Source: Prevotella sp. P3-122 (GTDB lineage: Bacteria > Bacteroidota > Bacteroidia > Bacteroidales > Bacteroidaceae). From it: a stretch of 64,000 nt of DNA. The notes beneath the pieces are model-generated. The model did not search any database and was not told where the DNA came from. It saw only the letters and a program-made list of their open reading frames with translations. How positions within the stretch are numbered: position 1 is the stretch's first letter; each line of letters begins with the position of its first letter. The stretch spans positions 1-64,000 of the forward strand of contig NZ_NPJH01000080.1 of assembly GCF_002251365.1 (NCBI RefSeq), given 5' to 3'. Positions 16,448 through 24,872 of this stretch are shown piece by piece. The position numbers and the translations under genes were made by a program.

Positions 16448-18475
16448 ATGAGAAGACTTCTACTTTCTGCCGTTGTCGCGGTTGCATCAGTCACAGCCGC
16501 CATGGCTCAGGACACTTTGTGGGTGCAGTACGACAACAGGTTTGCCGACAACAAGTTTTTTGCTCTCAGTTCCAAGGTTGACTCTGTGGAGTTCTGCCTG
16601 ACGGGACTTAATATTGCAAATCCTTATCCAATATTGAAGTTGTACAACTCGTCGCTGACAAAGGGATATTCAGAGTACCGTATATCCTCTCTTGTCAATG
16701 CCGACTTGTCTGGCAGGATTATGTTCCAGAACCCGGGCCGAATACTTTTCAAGCCCTCTTCCCTGTCGTCTCTCGATTTCATGAATGAGGCTTCGCAATG
16801 GTGCTTCAAGCGTTCCATGGAGAGCGAGCACTTCGTGGTGTTCTGGGAGAAAGGGTTTGGTGATGACCCCACAAAGGCTGCATCGGGCTATGCCTTCAAC
16901 CCCAAGACCATGCTTAACAATGCGGAGAAGTATTGGGACAAGTATGTGGAACTGGGATTTATAACACCGGGAAAGTCAACTACCGACCAGTACAAGATAG
17001 AGATGTTCGCCAACTACACCTCTGACTGGATTGCCAATGGCGCAGGCCAGGACTTCAAGGTTGGCACGCTAAATGTCAGCCCGTGGGCCATCGGCTCACG
17101 AGGAGGTTCTACCGTAGCACACGAGATTGGGCATACATTCCAGTATCTTGTGTCGTGTGACCTTGGTACCACCCACGGTTTCAACTATGGTTATGGTGCT
17201 GGTGCCTCCGGTGGCAACGGATGGTGGGAGAGCTGTGCTAACTGGCAGGCATACAAGTGCTATCCGGCAATGCAGTTTACCGATGGCGAGAACTTCGAGG
17301 GACATCTCAATTACCATCATCTGAACCTGTTGCACGAGGATTGGCGTTACCAGAACTGCTTCATACACGACTACTGGTGCATGAAGCATGGGAACGACTT
17401 CATTGGCCGCCTATGGCGCGAGTCTATAAAGCCCGAAGACCCTGTGGAGGCATACAAACGTCTTAACGGTCTCGACCAGGACGCTTTCTGCAACGAGCAG
17501 ATGGAGGGCTACATGCGCATGGCGACATGGGATATCGACGGCGTGCGTGATGCTGCCAAGCACCGTATAGGCCAGCATGTCACTCACCTGCACCTCACTG
17601 CCGACAACAATGGCACCTGGGAGGTAGACTCTGCATACTGTCCGCAGAACTATGGCTATTCCATCATCAACCTCAACACCGTAGCACCAGGAACTGTCGT
17701 CAAGGCCAACTTCAAGGGCATAGCCGGAGCTGAAGGCTACAGGGCTATCAACGTCGACAAGGCCGGATGGCGTTATGGCTTCGTGGCCTATGCCAATGAT
17801 GGTACCCGTACCTACGGCAATATAGAAAGTGCGGCAGACGGCGTCGCCACGCTTAACGTTCCCGAGGGCTGTACCCGTCTGTTCTTCGTCGTTATGGGTG
17901 CTCCCACAGAGCATTGGCGACATCCTTGGGACGACAATGCGTCGAATGACGAGCAGTGGCCTTATCAGGTGAGGTTTGAGAATACTGATGTCTATGGCAA
18001 CTTCAATGAATATCCAGCCGACTATGTGCCACGCGACACCACTATATATATAGATGCTGAGCTTGCTGTAAGCAACTCCTATAGCAGTACCCGTGTGCAG
18101 TACGATATGGCTGCTGTATCTCAGGCTCTCGGACTCAGCACCAAGCAGATGCAGAGCGTAGGCAGAACGGCAACAGCCAATCCCCGCTTCGTGGGCATCG
18201 ATGCCAATGGCACCATACATACCGGCACCACCACCAGCACGTCTTCGTCGACAGTCTTCGGTCATTGGTTCAACTCGGCAGGCAACGTCTGCAACTACGA
18301 TGGCACCGCATATATCTTTGCCGAGTTCTATCCTGACAAGTACGGCTGTTATGTGGGTCAGTACCCCTCTCGCCTCACCAAAGGCAAGACATACACCATC
18401 AAGCAGGGTATACAATACCAGAAGAACGGCAAGTGGTATACGGCTACCATGGTCGTAAGGCTTAAGGCTATATAA
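16448..18475 (+). CDS. Secreted zinc-protease-like protein (DUF6055-type core, DUF4859-like C-terminus)
   Basis: A 675-residue protein with signal peptide (1-20, ending A-M-A-Q). The N-terminal 100 residues contain K-V-D-S-V-E-F, a short motif common in Prevotella surface proteins. A central domain carries S-T-V-A-H-E-I-G-H-T-F-Q-Y (H225, E226, H229), a gluzincin-style site, and later W-W-E-S-C-A-N-W, where the glutamate could be the third ligand. The last 150 residues (F-N-S-A-G-N-V-C-N-Y ... G-I-Q-Y-Q-K-N-G-K-W-Y-T-A-T) match the pattern of DUF4859. It lacks the sorting-like tail present on its upstream partner. A strong terminator follows at 18536. Confidence 0.65.
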   Translation: MRRLLLSAVVAVASVTAAMAQDTLWVQYDNRFADNKFFALSSKVDSVEFCLTGLNIANPYPILKLYNSSLTKGYSEYRISSLVNADLSGRIMFQNPGRILFKPSSLSSLDFMNEASQWCFKRSMESEHFVVFWEKGFGDDPTKAASGYAFNPKTMLNNAEKYWDKYVELGFITPGKSTTDQYKIEMFANYTSDWIANGAGQDFKVGTLNVSPWAIGSRGGSTVAHEIGHTFQYLVSCDLGTTHGFNYGYGAGASGGNGWWESCANWQAYKCYPAMQFTDGENFEGHLNYHHLNLLHEDWRYQNCFIHDYWCMKHGNDFIGRLWRESIKPEDPVEAYKRLNGLDQDAFCNEQMEGYMRMATWDIDGVRDAAKHRIGQHVTHLHLTADNNGTWEVDSAYCPQNYGYSIINLNTVAPGTVVKANFKGIAGAEGYRAINVDKAGWRYGFVAYANDGTRTYGNIESAADGVATLNVPEGCTRLFFVVMGAPTEHWRHPWDDNASNDEQWPYQVRFENTDVYGNFNEYPADYVPRDTTIYIDAELAVSNSYSSTRVQYDMAAVSQALGLSTKQMQSVGRTATANPRFVGIDANGTIHTGTTTSTSSSTVFGHWFNSAGNVCNYDGTAYIFAEFYPDKYGCYVGQYPSRLTKGKTYTIKQGIQYQKNGKWYTATMVVRLKAI

Positions 18476-18535
18476 ATATTGTCGGCCTGTATGTCTTCCT
18501 GTTGCCTTGTCAGCAATATCGGGAAAGAATAATAA

Positions 18536-18574
18536 AAGCAGCGGAACCAGACAGAGGTTTCGCTGCTTTTTTTG
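18536..18574 (+). terminator. Rho-independent terminator
   Basis: Stem GCAGCGgAACC / GGTTtCGCTGC with a 7-base loop, followed by a T run. It closes the 16001-18475 unit. Confidence 0.85.
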
Positions 18575-18665
18575 TTCTATTGGCTGTTACAATCCTTTGC
18601 CCTTATCATCTTTATTGTTTCAAAGGATGGGGGGGGTATTATTTCAAAAGATGCGTGAAGGTCTC

Positions 18666-19214
18666 TTACCTCGATGCCCAAAGCATGCTCTGGCCTGTAG
18701 CGTTGGCAACTTGGTATACACCGCTTTCGTCAAGTGCTACGTCCATAGTCTGCCCGTTGAGGTTAAGCTTGATAGTGCCGTCGTTGTTGAAGCGGAATAT
18801 CTCGACAACCTTTCCGTCCTGCATCTGTGACCAGGAGTCGTTGGTCTTGTCGTAGATGAATGCATATACCTCGCCGGTAGGAGCTTTTACCTCATAGCCG
18901 TTCTTCAGAGTCTTTACGGCATAGTATCTGCCGTCCTGTCCCATAACGTTGACTGATTTGCCAACATTCTGGGCCATTGGGTTGCTACCGCTCCAGAACT
19001 CGATAGTGTTCAGCACCAGTGCGTCAGCTGTCAGGCAGAAGACATGGGCTGGAGAGAGCACGAGGAAAAGTATCTCGTTCAGGAACTTGGAGTTTGTGGC
19101 ACGGTTGTTCCAACTGGCGAACTTATTGAACATTGCAAAGGAACCCACGCATGAGTTTGTGAGCATAGCTCCGCACAGGAGCACAGCTGCTACGGTAAGT
19201 TTACTTTTTCTCAT
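18666..19214 (-). CDS. DUF3332-family lipoprotein
   Basis: A 182-residue lipoprotein: M-R-K-S-K-L-T-V-A-A-V-L-L-C-G-A-M-L-T-N-S-C, lipobox T-N-S-C. The sequence G-S-F-A-M-F-N-K-F-A-S-W-N and two hydrophobic stretches around residues 45-75 are as expected for DUF3332, a family of about 180-residue Bacteroidota and proteobacterial lipoproteins of unknown role. The C-terminal half is a small beta-rich domain. I chose the ATG at 19214 over the TTG two codons earlier. A near -7 sequence TATCTTTA lies about 40 bases upstream. It stands alone. Confidence 0.8.
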   Translation of the reverse strand: MRKSKLTVAAVLLCGAMLTNSCVGSFAMFNKFASWNNRATNSKFLNEILFLVLSPAHVFCLTADALVLNTIEFWSGSNPMAQNVGKSVNVMGQDGRYYAVKTLKNGYEVKAPTGEVYAFIYDKTNDSWSQMQDGKVVEIFRFNNDGTIKLNLNGQTMDVALDESGVYQVANATGQSMLWASR

Positions 19215-19313
19215 AGTCAAATAATTTGTATTTAATAAATAATGGTTGGTAAAGATAGAAATAATAGTTGATATTTTGCTCTCGTATAGAATTATTTAAC
19301 TAATGTTTAGAAC

Positions 19314-19375
19314 GTTTTCAATAAGCCAGATAAGCATAGCCAAGCCCTGCTTGAGCTATGCCATAGCGAGAAAAC
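19314..19375. repeat. 62-bp imperfect palindrome, copy 2 of 2
   Basis: It begins GTTTTCAATAAGCCAGATAA and ends CTATGCCATAGCGAGAAAAC; the ends and inner GCATAGC/GCTATGC segments pair. It has the same ends as 550-610 but a different middle. It lies between the DUF3332 gene's upstream region and the 3' end of the wbqC operon. Confidence 0.6.
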
Positions 19376-19402
19376 GGTGGTAGTTATACCAACTATTGCC
19401 TA

Positions 19403-20068
19403 TTACAATATCAGTACGGCCTCGTTTCCCTCGTTGAACAGCAGGTCGAGTATGGAGAGGTTGGGAAGGAAGCCGTGCTTGTGGCGGAAAACCTGATAAT
19501 AGGGCTGAGGCATAAAGTCATCATCAGGCAATGGGTGCTTTGGCCGTATGGTATCACGGTAGTCTCTGGTGGCAGTCTCAGTAAGTTCTTCAACGTGGGC
19601 ATAGCCTTCAGACAGCTGTATGTTGGGTGATATGTCGAGCAGCTCGCACATCTTGCACGTTATTTCCATGTTGAAGTCGAGCAGGTATTTCCATTTCTTC
19701 TCAAAGAACGGGCGCAGGTCATCCTCGTAGTATTCAAAGAACGGGCTCTCTCCGTAAGCTGATGCGAGAGCGTTCCAGTGCAGGTGCCGCCAGTTGCCGT
19801 GGTCGCTTATCATGGTATCCCTCATCAGCATCTTGCCGCTGGCGTTCCTTGCTGGTTCCACAGGCACCGACAGTACCTGTGTGCCCTGTGTGGCTGCTAT
19901 GACGCATCTGTTGCGGTAAGTCTGCTTGATGAAGTTGTCGTATTGCTCTATCACGCACCTGCGGTATCTGAAAAGTTTCTGATACCACTGCACGGGGCCG
20001 AAATAGGTTGCAGAGAGTAGGGCTGTCTCCTGTGTGGGGAGCCATTTGTTGTCAGTCGTAGCCATCAT
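19403..20068 (-). CDS. WbqC-family protein
   Basis: A 221-residue cytoplasmic protein of the WbqC-like family, members of which are found in polysaccharide and O-antigen clusters and are suspected aminotransfer or acyl-transfer partners; no activity is established for this one. The pattern near the start, T-A-L-L-S-A-T-Y-F-G-P-V-Q-W-Y, corresponds to the family's P-x-Y-F/L-P-x-x-x-Y/W strand, and L-L-F-N-E-G-N-E-A ends the protein as in relatives. It is the last gene of the dapB-lepB-paralogue-wbqC operon, 20 bases after the signal peptidase paralogue. Confidence 0.8.
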   Translation of the reverse strand: MMATTDNKWLPTQETALLSATYFGPVQWYQKLFRYRRCVIEQYDNFIKQTYRNRCVIAATQGTQVLSVPVEPARNASGKMLMRDTMISDHGNWRHLHWNALASAYGESPFFEYYEDDLRPFFEKKWKYLLDFNMEITCKMCELLDISPNIQLSEGYAHVEELTETATRDYRDTIRPKHPLPDDDFMPQPYYQVFRHKHGFLPNLSILDLLFNEGNEAVLIL

Positions 20069-20088
20069 GGTTGTATTTCGTCAAGCAG

Positions 20089-20481
20089 TCAGAACAGCTT
20101 CCATGCCTTGCCCAGCACCTCGTGTTTCTGAATGAGCGTCTCGCCATGCCCGGTGTCTATCAGGAAGGTATGGCAGTCGGTGCTCTTGCAGCGTTTGCAG
20201 CATTGCTCCGGTATTCGGTATCTTGTTCCTTTCACCGTTATGCTGTCGCCGGGCATCGCCTTTATGCGTCCTATGGTCTTCACCGTGTCTCCGTATACCA
20301 CTATGTCTCCCCTGTCCGGGCTGGAGCAGAGCCAATGGAGCACTCCCACACGGTCGCCCTTCCCGACGTTGTCGTCCAGTCTCACGGGCACAGTGTAGAT
20401 AGTGAAGACATAGGCGCGGATGACCATCATTACCGTAGCGGCCACCAGTAGCGCCAAAAGAGATTTAAGCGCCTGACGCAT
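20089..20481 (-). CDS. Degenerate signal peptidase I-like (S26) paralogue
   Basis: A 130-residue protein with one N-terminal membrane span (about residues 8-24) and an S26-like core. The order of motifs follows lepB, but the catalytic serine region reads Y-T-V-P-V-R-L-D-D-N-V-G-K-G-D-R-V where active enzymes have I-P-S-x-S-M, so the nucleophile is missing. The lysine-box region reads V-K-T-I-G-R-I-K-A-M-P-G-D, with the Lys at the catalytic position also displaced. It retains structural P-G-D and G-D-R-V. It is therefore probably inactive and may be a partner or regulator of LepB, encoded 17 bases upstream. It is not a frame-shifted pseudogene: the frame is intact. Confidence 0.7.
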   Translation of the reverse strand: MRQALKSLLALLVAATVMMVIRAYVFTIYTVPVRLDDNVGKGDRVGVLHWLCSSPDRGDIVVYGDTVKTIGRIKAMPGDSITVKGTRYRIPEQCCKRCKSTDCHTFLIDTGHGETLIQKHEVLGKAWKLF

Positions 20482-20498
20482 GTTCTACTGCCTGCGTG

Positions 20499-22031
20499 TC
20501 ATTTTATATTGTCAACCAAATTAAACAGCCTTGACCAGCGTATGCCGCTGAAGCCATTGCGGTCGGGGTCGCTGGACCACCATATGAAGATAGGCTTGCC
20601 TACCACGTGGTCTTCGGGAACAAAGCCCCAGTAGCGTGAGTCGGCGGAGTTGTGGCGGTTGTCGCCCATCATCCAGTAGTAGTCCATCTTGAAAGTATAG
20701 CTGTCGGCAAGTTTGCCGTTGATGTATATCTGTCCGTTCTTTACCTCAAGGTCGTTGCCCTCATACACCTTTATAGGTCTCTCGTATATGGCGATGTTGC
20801 TCATCGAGAGATGTATGCTCTCGCCCTTCTTTGGTATCCATACCGGACCGTAGTTGTCGCGTGTCCATCCTGTTACGGCGTTCATGGGGTATAGAGAGCC
20901 TGAGTATATGTCACGGTCGGTAACGGGGCGTACGGCCGATACTATCTTTCTCTTCTTCAGTTCTGCCACGGCCTTCTTTGTCAGAGGCATGTAGCCGTCA
21001 AACTGCTGCAGCAGGGTATCATTGAGCAGATAGTGGCTGTCCACATCGAAGCCATGAAGCCTTGACAGCGACTGTACGTCCTCGTTGGTTATTCCAAGCT
21101 CCTTGCGCAGGTCATCATACTGTATTGACAGGAAATCGGCTACCGACATGCCGTTCATCTTCACGAAGTATGTGTACTGCACGTTGTCCGGCTCCTTGTT
21201 GGGCTTGCCGTCGAGGTATACAATCTTCTCCTTTATCTGCAAGGTCTGTCCAGGCAGTCCTACGCATCTTTTTACGTAGTTCTCCCTTCTGTCCACAGGA
21301 CGTGAGTCAATGCTGCCGAACTGTACGGGGTTGTTGACGATGTAGTTGCGTCCCAGTGCGTAAGCGAATTTGTAGAAGTCGTATTGCTGGTCGGTATTGA
21401 GGTCTGCAATGGCCGGCGCATCGGGGTTCATCTGTCGGAATAGGTCCTCGCCGAAGTCGTAGCACATGGTGTAGTAGTCGTTGGCAAAACGTTCCTCGGT
21501 GAGGATTGAGTCACCGGCAGGGTAGTTGAATACCACGATGTCGTTGAGCTTCACGTTGCCAAGTCCTTTCACCCTTCTGTAGTCCCACTGTGGAAACTCT
21601 ATGTAGCTCTTGCAGTTGAATATAGGCAGTGTGTGCTGCGTGAGCGGCATGGTAAGTGGGGTCTGAGGTATACGGGGGCCGTAGCTGATCTTCGATACAG
21701 CAAGATAGTCGCCTGTGAGGAGGCTCTTTTCAAGCGATGACGATGGAATGACGAAGTTCTGGAAGAAGAACAGGTGGATGAAGTACACTGCCACGAGTGC
21801 GAACACCAGGGCGTCTACCCACGACATTATGAATCTCACGGGGCCTTCGGCATCCTTCCACCACTGCCATCTTATCTTCTTGGTTATGTAAACATCATAT
21901 ATGAAAGGCACAACAAGCAGTCCCCACCAGCTCTCTACCCATAGCAGGAAGAGCAGGTAGAGGACGAGTACTCCGATGAATTTGGCCCACTGCACCTTCA
22001 TGTTCAGTTTCTGTTTTCTCTTGTCTATCAT
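20499..22031 (-). CDS. lepB: Signal peptidase I
   Basis: LepB cleaves Sec and Tat signal peptides on the outer face of the inner membrane. The 510-residue protein has two or three N-terminal spans (about 18-48 and 70-92), then F-V-I-P-S-S-S-L-E-K-S (catalytic serine S99 by alignment to I-P-S-x-S-M). The catalytic lysine is in Y-V-K-R-C-V-G-L-P-G at about 254, and box E reads M-M-G-D-N-R-H-N-S-A-D-S-R. A long insertion between the lysine box and box E is normal for Bacteroidota LepB. It lies between dapB and the inactive paralogue; all four genes of the operon are closely spaced. Confidence 0.94.
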   Translation of the reverse strand: MIDKRKQKLNMKVQWAKFIGVLVLYLLFLLWVESWWGLLVVPFIYDVYITKKIRWQWWKDAEGPVRFIMSWVDALVFALVAVYFIHLFFFQNFVIPSSSLEKSLLTGDYLAVSKISYGPRIPQTPLTMPLTQHTLPIFNCKSYIEFPQWDYRRVKGLGNVKLNDIVVFNYPAGDSILTEERFANDYYTMCYDFGEDLFRQMNPDAPAIADLNTDQQYDFYKFAYALGRNYIVNNPVQFGSIDSRPVDRRENYVKRCVGLPGQTLQIKEKIVYLDGKPNKEPDNVQYTYFVKMNGMSVADFLSIQYDDLRKELGITNEDVQSLSRLHGFDVDSHYLLNDTLLQQFDGYMPLTKKAVAELKKRKIVSAVRPVTDRDIYSGSLYPMNAVTGWTRDNYGPVWIPKKGESIHLSMSNIAIYERPIKVYEGNDLEVKNGQIYINGKLADSYTFKMDYYWMMGDNRHNSADSRYWGFVPEDHVVGKPIFIWWSSDPDRNGFSGIRWSRLFNLVDNIK

Positions 22032-22052
22032 AATATGTGTTGCTTTTTATTC

Positions 22053-22814
22053 TTAGAATTTGAACAGGTCGCTCGTCGTCAGCAATCCGTTGTGTGTGGC
22101 GGTATATTCTGCGGCAAGCACTGCGCCGAGTGCGAATCCCTTGCGCGAGTGGGCACTGTGGCAGATGGTGATGGTGTCGGCCTCTGAGTCGTATTCAATC
22201 TCGTGAATGCCAGGCACCTCGTCACGTCTTATAGCGTCTATGACAACGTTCTCTGCAGTAGCCTCTTGTCCGGCCTCGTCCTTCTCTGGAGTCTCCGGCC
22301 ATGTCACGGCTCCCTTTACCCATGATGTCTTCCTGTCGATATTGTCCACGATACCCTCTGCAAGTGTTATGGCTGTACCGCTCGGAGCATCAAGCTTGTG
22401 TATATGGTGAGTCTCAGTCATTCTGACATCATACTGTGGAAAACCGTTCATTATCTTTGCGAGATATTTGTTTACGGCATCGAATATAGCCACGCCGATA
22501 GAGAAGTTGGAAGCCCAGAAGAGTGTCTGTCCACCCTCGGTACACATTCTCCTGACGTCGTCGCCATGTTCCTTCATCCATCCTGTGGAGCCGGAGACTA
22601 CTTTCACGTTATGGCTGAATGCCTTTAGGTAGTTGCCATAGGCAGCCTGGGGTGCTGTGAACTCTATGGCCACGTCGGCCGATGCAAACTCTGGGGAATC
22701 GAAATCCTGCTGATTGTCAATGTCTATGATGCTGACAATCTCATGACCACGGTCCTTGGCTATCTGTTCTATCATCTTGCCCATCTTGCCGTAGCCTATC
22801 AGTGCTATCTTCAT
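22053..22814 (-). CDS. dapB: 4-hydroxy-tetrahydrodipicolinate reductase
   Basis: DapB reduces 4-hydroxy-tetrahydrodipicolinate in the lysine/diaminopimelate pathway. The protein of 253 residues starts M-K-I-A-L-I-G-Y-G-K-M-G (Rossmann NAD(P)H loop), and has T-H-H-I-H-K-L-D-A-P-S-G-T-A, the active-site loop with the conserved histidines, lysine and the substrate-binding G-T. The frame extends upstream to 22919 but the extra residues run through the promoter, so the start is the ATG at 22814. It is the first gene of the dapB-lepB-S26 paralogue-wbqC operon. Confidence 0.95.
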   Translation of the reverse strand: MKIALIGYGKMGKMIEQIAKDRGHEIVSIIDIDNQQDFDSPEFASADVAIEFTAPQAAYGNYLKAFSHNVKVVSGSTGWMKEHGDDVRRMCTEGGQTLFWASNFSIGVAIFDAVNKYLAKIMNGFPQYDVRMTETHHIHKLDAPSGTAITLAEGIVDNIDRKTSWVKGAVTWPETPEKDEAGQEATAENVVIDAIRRDEVPGIHEIEYDSEADTITICHSAHSRKGFALGAVLAAEYTATHNGLLTTSDLFKF

Positions 22815-22844
22815 ATTTGTATGTTTTTTACTTGTTCCAAGCTG

Positions 22845-22852
22845 CAAAGATA
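22845..22852 (-). promoter_or_regulatory. -7 element TATCTTTG for the dapB operon
   Basis: Minus-strand TATCTTTG lies 31 bases upstream of the dapB ATG. Confidence 0.65.
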
Positions 22853-22978
22853 GTGCAATTTTTCGATTAACCGAAGAGAATACAAAGTTTTGTATTCTTG
22901 AGCAAGAGAAATTAACCAAAAAGAACTGTATGACAAAAGAAAATACCGCAAATGGTGGGATGTTTGTCTTTTTTTTAT

Positions 22979-22986
22979 TAGCTTTG
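22979..22986 (+). promoter_or_regulatory. -7 element TAGCTTTG upstream of the DUF2851 gene
   Basis: TAGCTTTGCATC follows a T-rich tract. It is divergent from the dapB promoter and about 80 bases before the 23066 start. Confidence 0.5.
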
Positions 22987-23065
22987 CATCAACAAAACGA
23001 AAGCCCCATAATCCAAATAATACTTCGGTGGGAATTTATAGAACCCGCCTTATATCCTACTGCTG

Positions 23066-24379
23066 ATGGAGCAACTGCTACACTACTGCTGGAAACACAA
23101 GCAATTACCGCTCTACGGACTGGTCACTACCACAGGACAAGACGTTGAGATTATTGATGTCGGACTGCACAACCATGATGCAGGCCCTGACTTTTTCAAT
23201 GCCAAGGTGAAGATAGGTGGAACCATGTGGGTGGGCAATGTTGAGATACACAGCAAGTCAGGTGACTGGTATCTTCATGGACATGACAAAGACCCTCGTT
23301 ATGATAATGTCATACTGCACGTTGTGGAGAATGCAAATATGGATGTTAGGACGAGCAGCGGAAACTTGTTGCCGCAGGTTGTCATACACGTACCAGAACA
23401 TATACGCGACAACTACCAGGAATTGTTGTCTACAGACAGCTATCCTCCTTGCTATAAGGCCATCCCCGATATTCCTCGTCTCTCCGTGCACTCATGGATG
23501 AGTGCACTCGTTACAGAGCGTCTGGAGCGTAAGACCGAGGACATCAGGCAGAGGGTCGGCAGATGTGGAGGCTCCTGGGAGGATGCTTTTTTCGTTACCT
23601 TGGCACGCAGCTATGGTTTCGGCATCAATAGCGATGCCTTCGAGACGTGGGCAGAGAACATTCCTCTTTCCTGCGTCGGGCATCATCGTGACGACATAAT
23701 GCAGATAGAGGCTATCTTCCTGGGGCAGGCCGGACTGCTCGACCTTGCAGCCATGCCGGAGCGTTACCGTGAGGAGGCTTCAAGGGACAATTATTACAAC
23801 CGGCTTCTATGCGAGTACAGGTATCTTGCCCACAAGTTCTCGCTAACGCCTATGAACCACACGCTGTGGAAGTTTCTGAGGCTTCATCCCCAGAACTTCC
23901 CTCAGATAAGAATCTCGCAGCTTGCCAGCCTTTATTTCTCACGCCGTGCCAGCCTTGGCAATATTCTTTGTTGCCAGACGGTCAAGGAGCTTGAGGCCGC
24001 TCTCTCTGCTACGGTGACTCCATACTGGCAGACACATTATAATTTCGGTCAGGCAAGCAGCAAATCTTCCAAGACCCTTTCCCGCCAGTCGCTCCACGTG
24101 GTCATCATCAATGCTGTAGTCCCCATGCTCTTCGCTTATGGCCGGTACAAAGGAAACGACGAGGTGTGTGCCCGCAGCTTCAGCCTGCTTGAGGAGTTGA
24201 AGGCCGAGCAGAACAACGTTGTGAAAATGTGGCACAACGCAGGGCTTGATGCCGCCAATGCGGCAGACTCCCAAGCCCTGATACAGCTCAAGAAAGTATA
24301 TTGCGACCGCAAGGACTGCCTCCGTTGCCGCATAGGCTACGAATATCTCCGCAAGAAGACCAAGCCACATCCCCAATAA
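23066..24379 (+). CDS. DUF2851 family protein
   Basis: A 437-residue cytoplasmic protein of the Bacteroidota family DUF2851, function unknown. Recognisable features are the start M-E-Q-L-L-H-Y-C-W-K-H, then G-L-H-N-H-D-A-G-P-D-F-F-N-A-K-V-K-I-G, W-V-G-N-V-E-I-H, and near the end C-x6-C-x2-C-R-I-G-Y, a cysteine cluster that may bind metal. The N-terminal residues N-x-D-x-G-P-D-F ... E-I-H look like a PD-(D/E)xK-type nuclease core, but that is my inference. It is followed by a CTAT-rich spacer and then the thioesterase and dprA genes in the same direction. Confidence 0.85.
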   Translation: MEQLLHYCWKHKQLPLYGLVTTTGQDVEIIDVGLHNHDAGPDFFNAKVKIGGTMWVGNVEIHSKSGDWYLHGHDKDPRYDNVILHVVENANMDVRTSSGNLLPQVVIHVPEHIRDNYQELLSTDSYPPCYKAIPDIPRLSVHSWMSALVTERLERKTEDIRQRVGRCGGSWEDAFFVTLARSYGFGINSDAFETWAENIPLSCVGHHRDDIMQIEAIFLGQAGLLDLAAMPERYREEASRDNYYNRLLCEYRYLAHKFSLTPMNHTLWKFLRLHPQNFPQIRISQLASLYFSRRASLGNILCCQTVKELEAALSATVTPYWQTHYNFGQASSKSSKTLSRQSLHVVIINAVVPMLFAYGRYKGNDEVCARSFSLLEELKAEQNNVVKMWHNAGLDAANAADSQALIQLKKVYCDRKDCLRCRIGYEYLRKKTKPHPQ

Positions 24380-24380
24380 C

Positions 24381-24448
24381 ATCTATCCTCTATCCATCCA
24401 TCTATCTATCTATCTCCTCTATCTTCTCTATCTCCTCTATCCCCCTAT
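24381..24448. repeat. CTAT-rich low-complexity spacer (tract 1 of 4)
   Basis: Runs of CTATC, CCTCTAT and CTTCTCTAT end in CCCCCTATAAAAAA, 15 bases before the next start codon. Similar tracts are at 27197, 34924 and 36890. Confidence 0.7.
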
Positions 24449-24462
24449 AAAAAACTCCGCTT

Positions 24463-24867
24463 ATGCCAAAATACATCTTTGAGACCCGCATAGAGGTCCG
24501 CGATTACGAATGTGACATCGAAGGAATTGTCAATAATGCCAACTATCTCCACTACATGGAGCACACCCGTCATCTGTTCCTGCGTCATGCAGGACTGAGC
24601 TTTGCCGATATGCACGCCAAGGGTGTTGATGCCGTTGTTGCCCGTATGAACCTTCAATACAAGGTGCCGTTGCGGTGCGATGACATCATGATATCCAGGC
24701 TCTGGATGGAGAAGCAGGGACTGAGATACATATTCCATCAGGACATCTTCCGTGAGTCCGACGAGAAACTCTCATGCAGGGCTACCGTTGAGCTGGTATG
24801 TCTTGTCAATGGCAAGCTCGCCTCCAGTCCCGACTACGATAAAGCCTTTCAGCCCTTCATGCAATAA
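24463..24867 (+). CDS. Hotdog-fold acyl-CoA thioesterase (YbgC/4-HBT type)
   Basis: The 134-residue protein has the 4-hydroxybenzoyl-CoA thioesterase pattern R-D-Y-E-C-D-I-E-G-I-V-N-N-A-N-Y-L-H-Y-M-E, where the Asp of the usual D-x-D/x-x-G-x-V-x-N-x-x-Y motif is the likely catalytic residue. The central helix H-T-R-H-L-F-L-R is followed by a beta-strand half. It would hydrolyse acyl-CoA or acyl-ACP thioesters; the acyl group is unknown. It ends five bases before the dprA ATG, so the two are co-transcribed. Confidence 0.85.
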   Translation: MPKYIFETRIEVRDYECDIEGIVNNANYLHYMEHTRHLFLRHAGLSFADMHAKGVDAVVARMNLQYKVPLRCDDIMISRLWMEKQGLRYIFHQDIFRESDEKLSCRATVELVCLVNGKLASSPDYDKAFQPFMQ

Positions 24868-24872
24868 CTACT

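Noticed and set aside
17411..18415. 334-codon minus-strand open frame
   Set aside because: Antisense to the DUF6055-type secreted protein gene.
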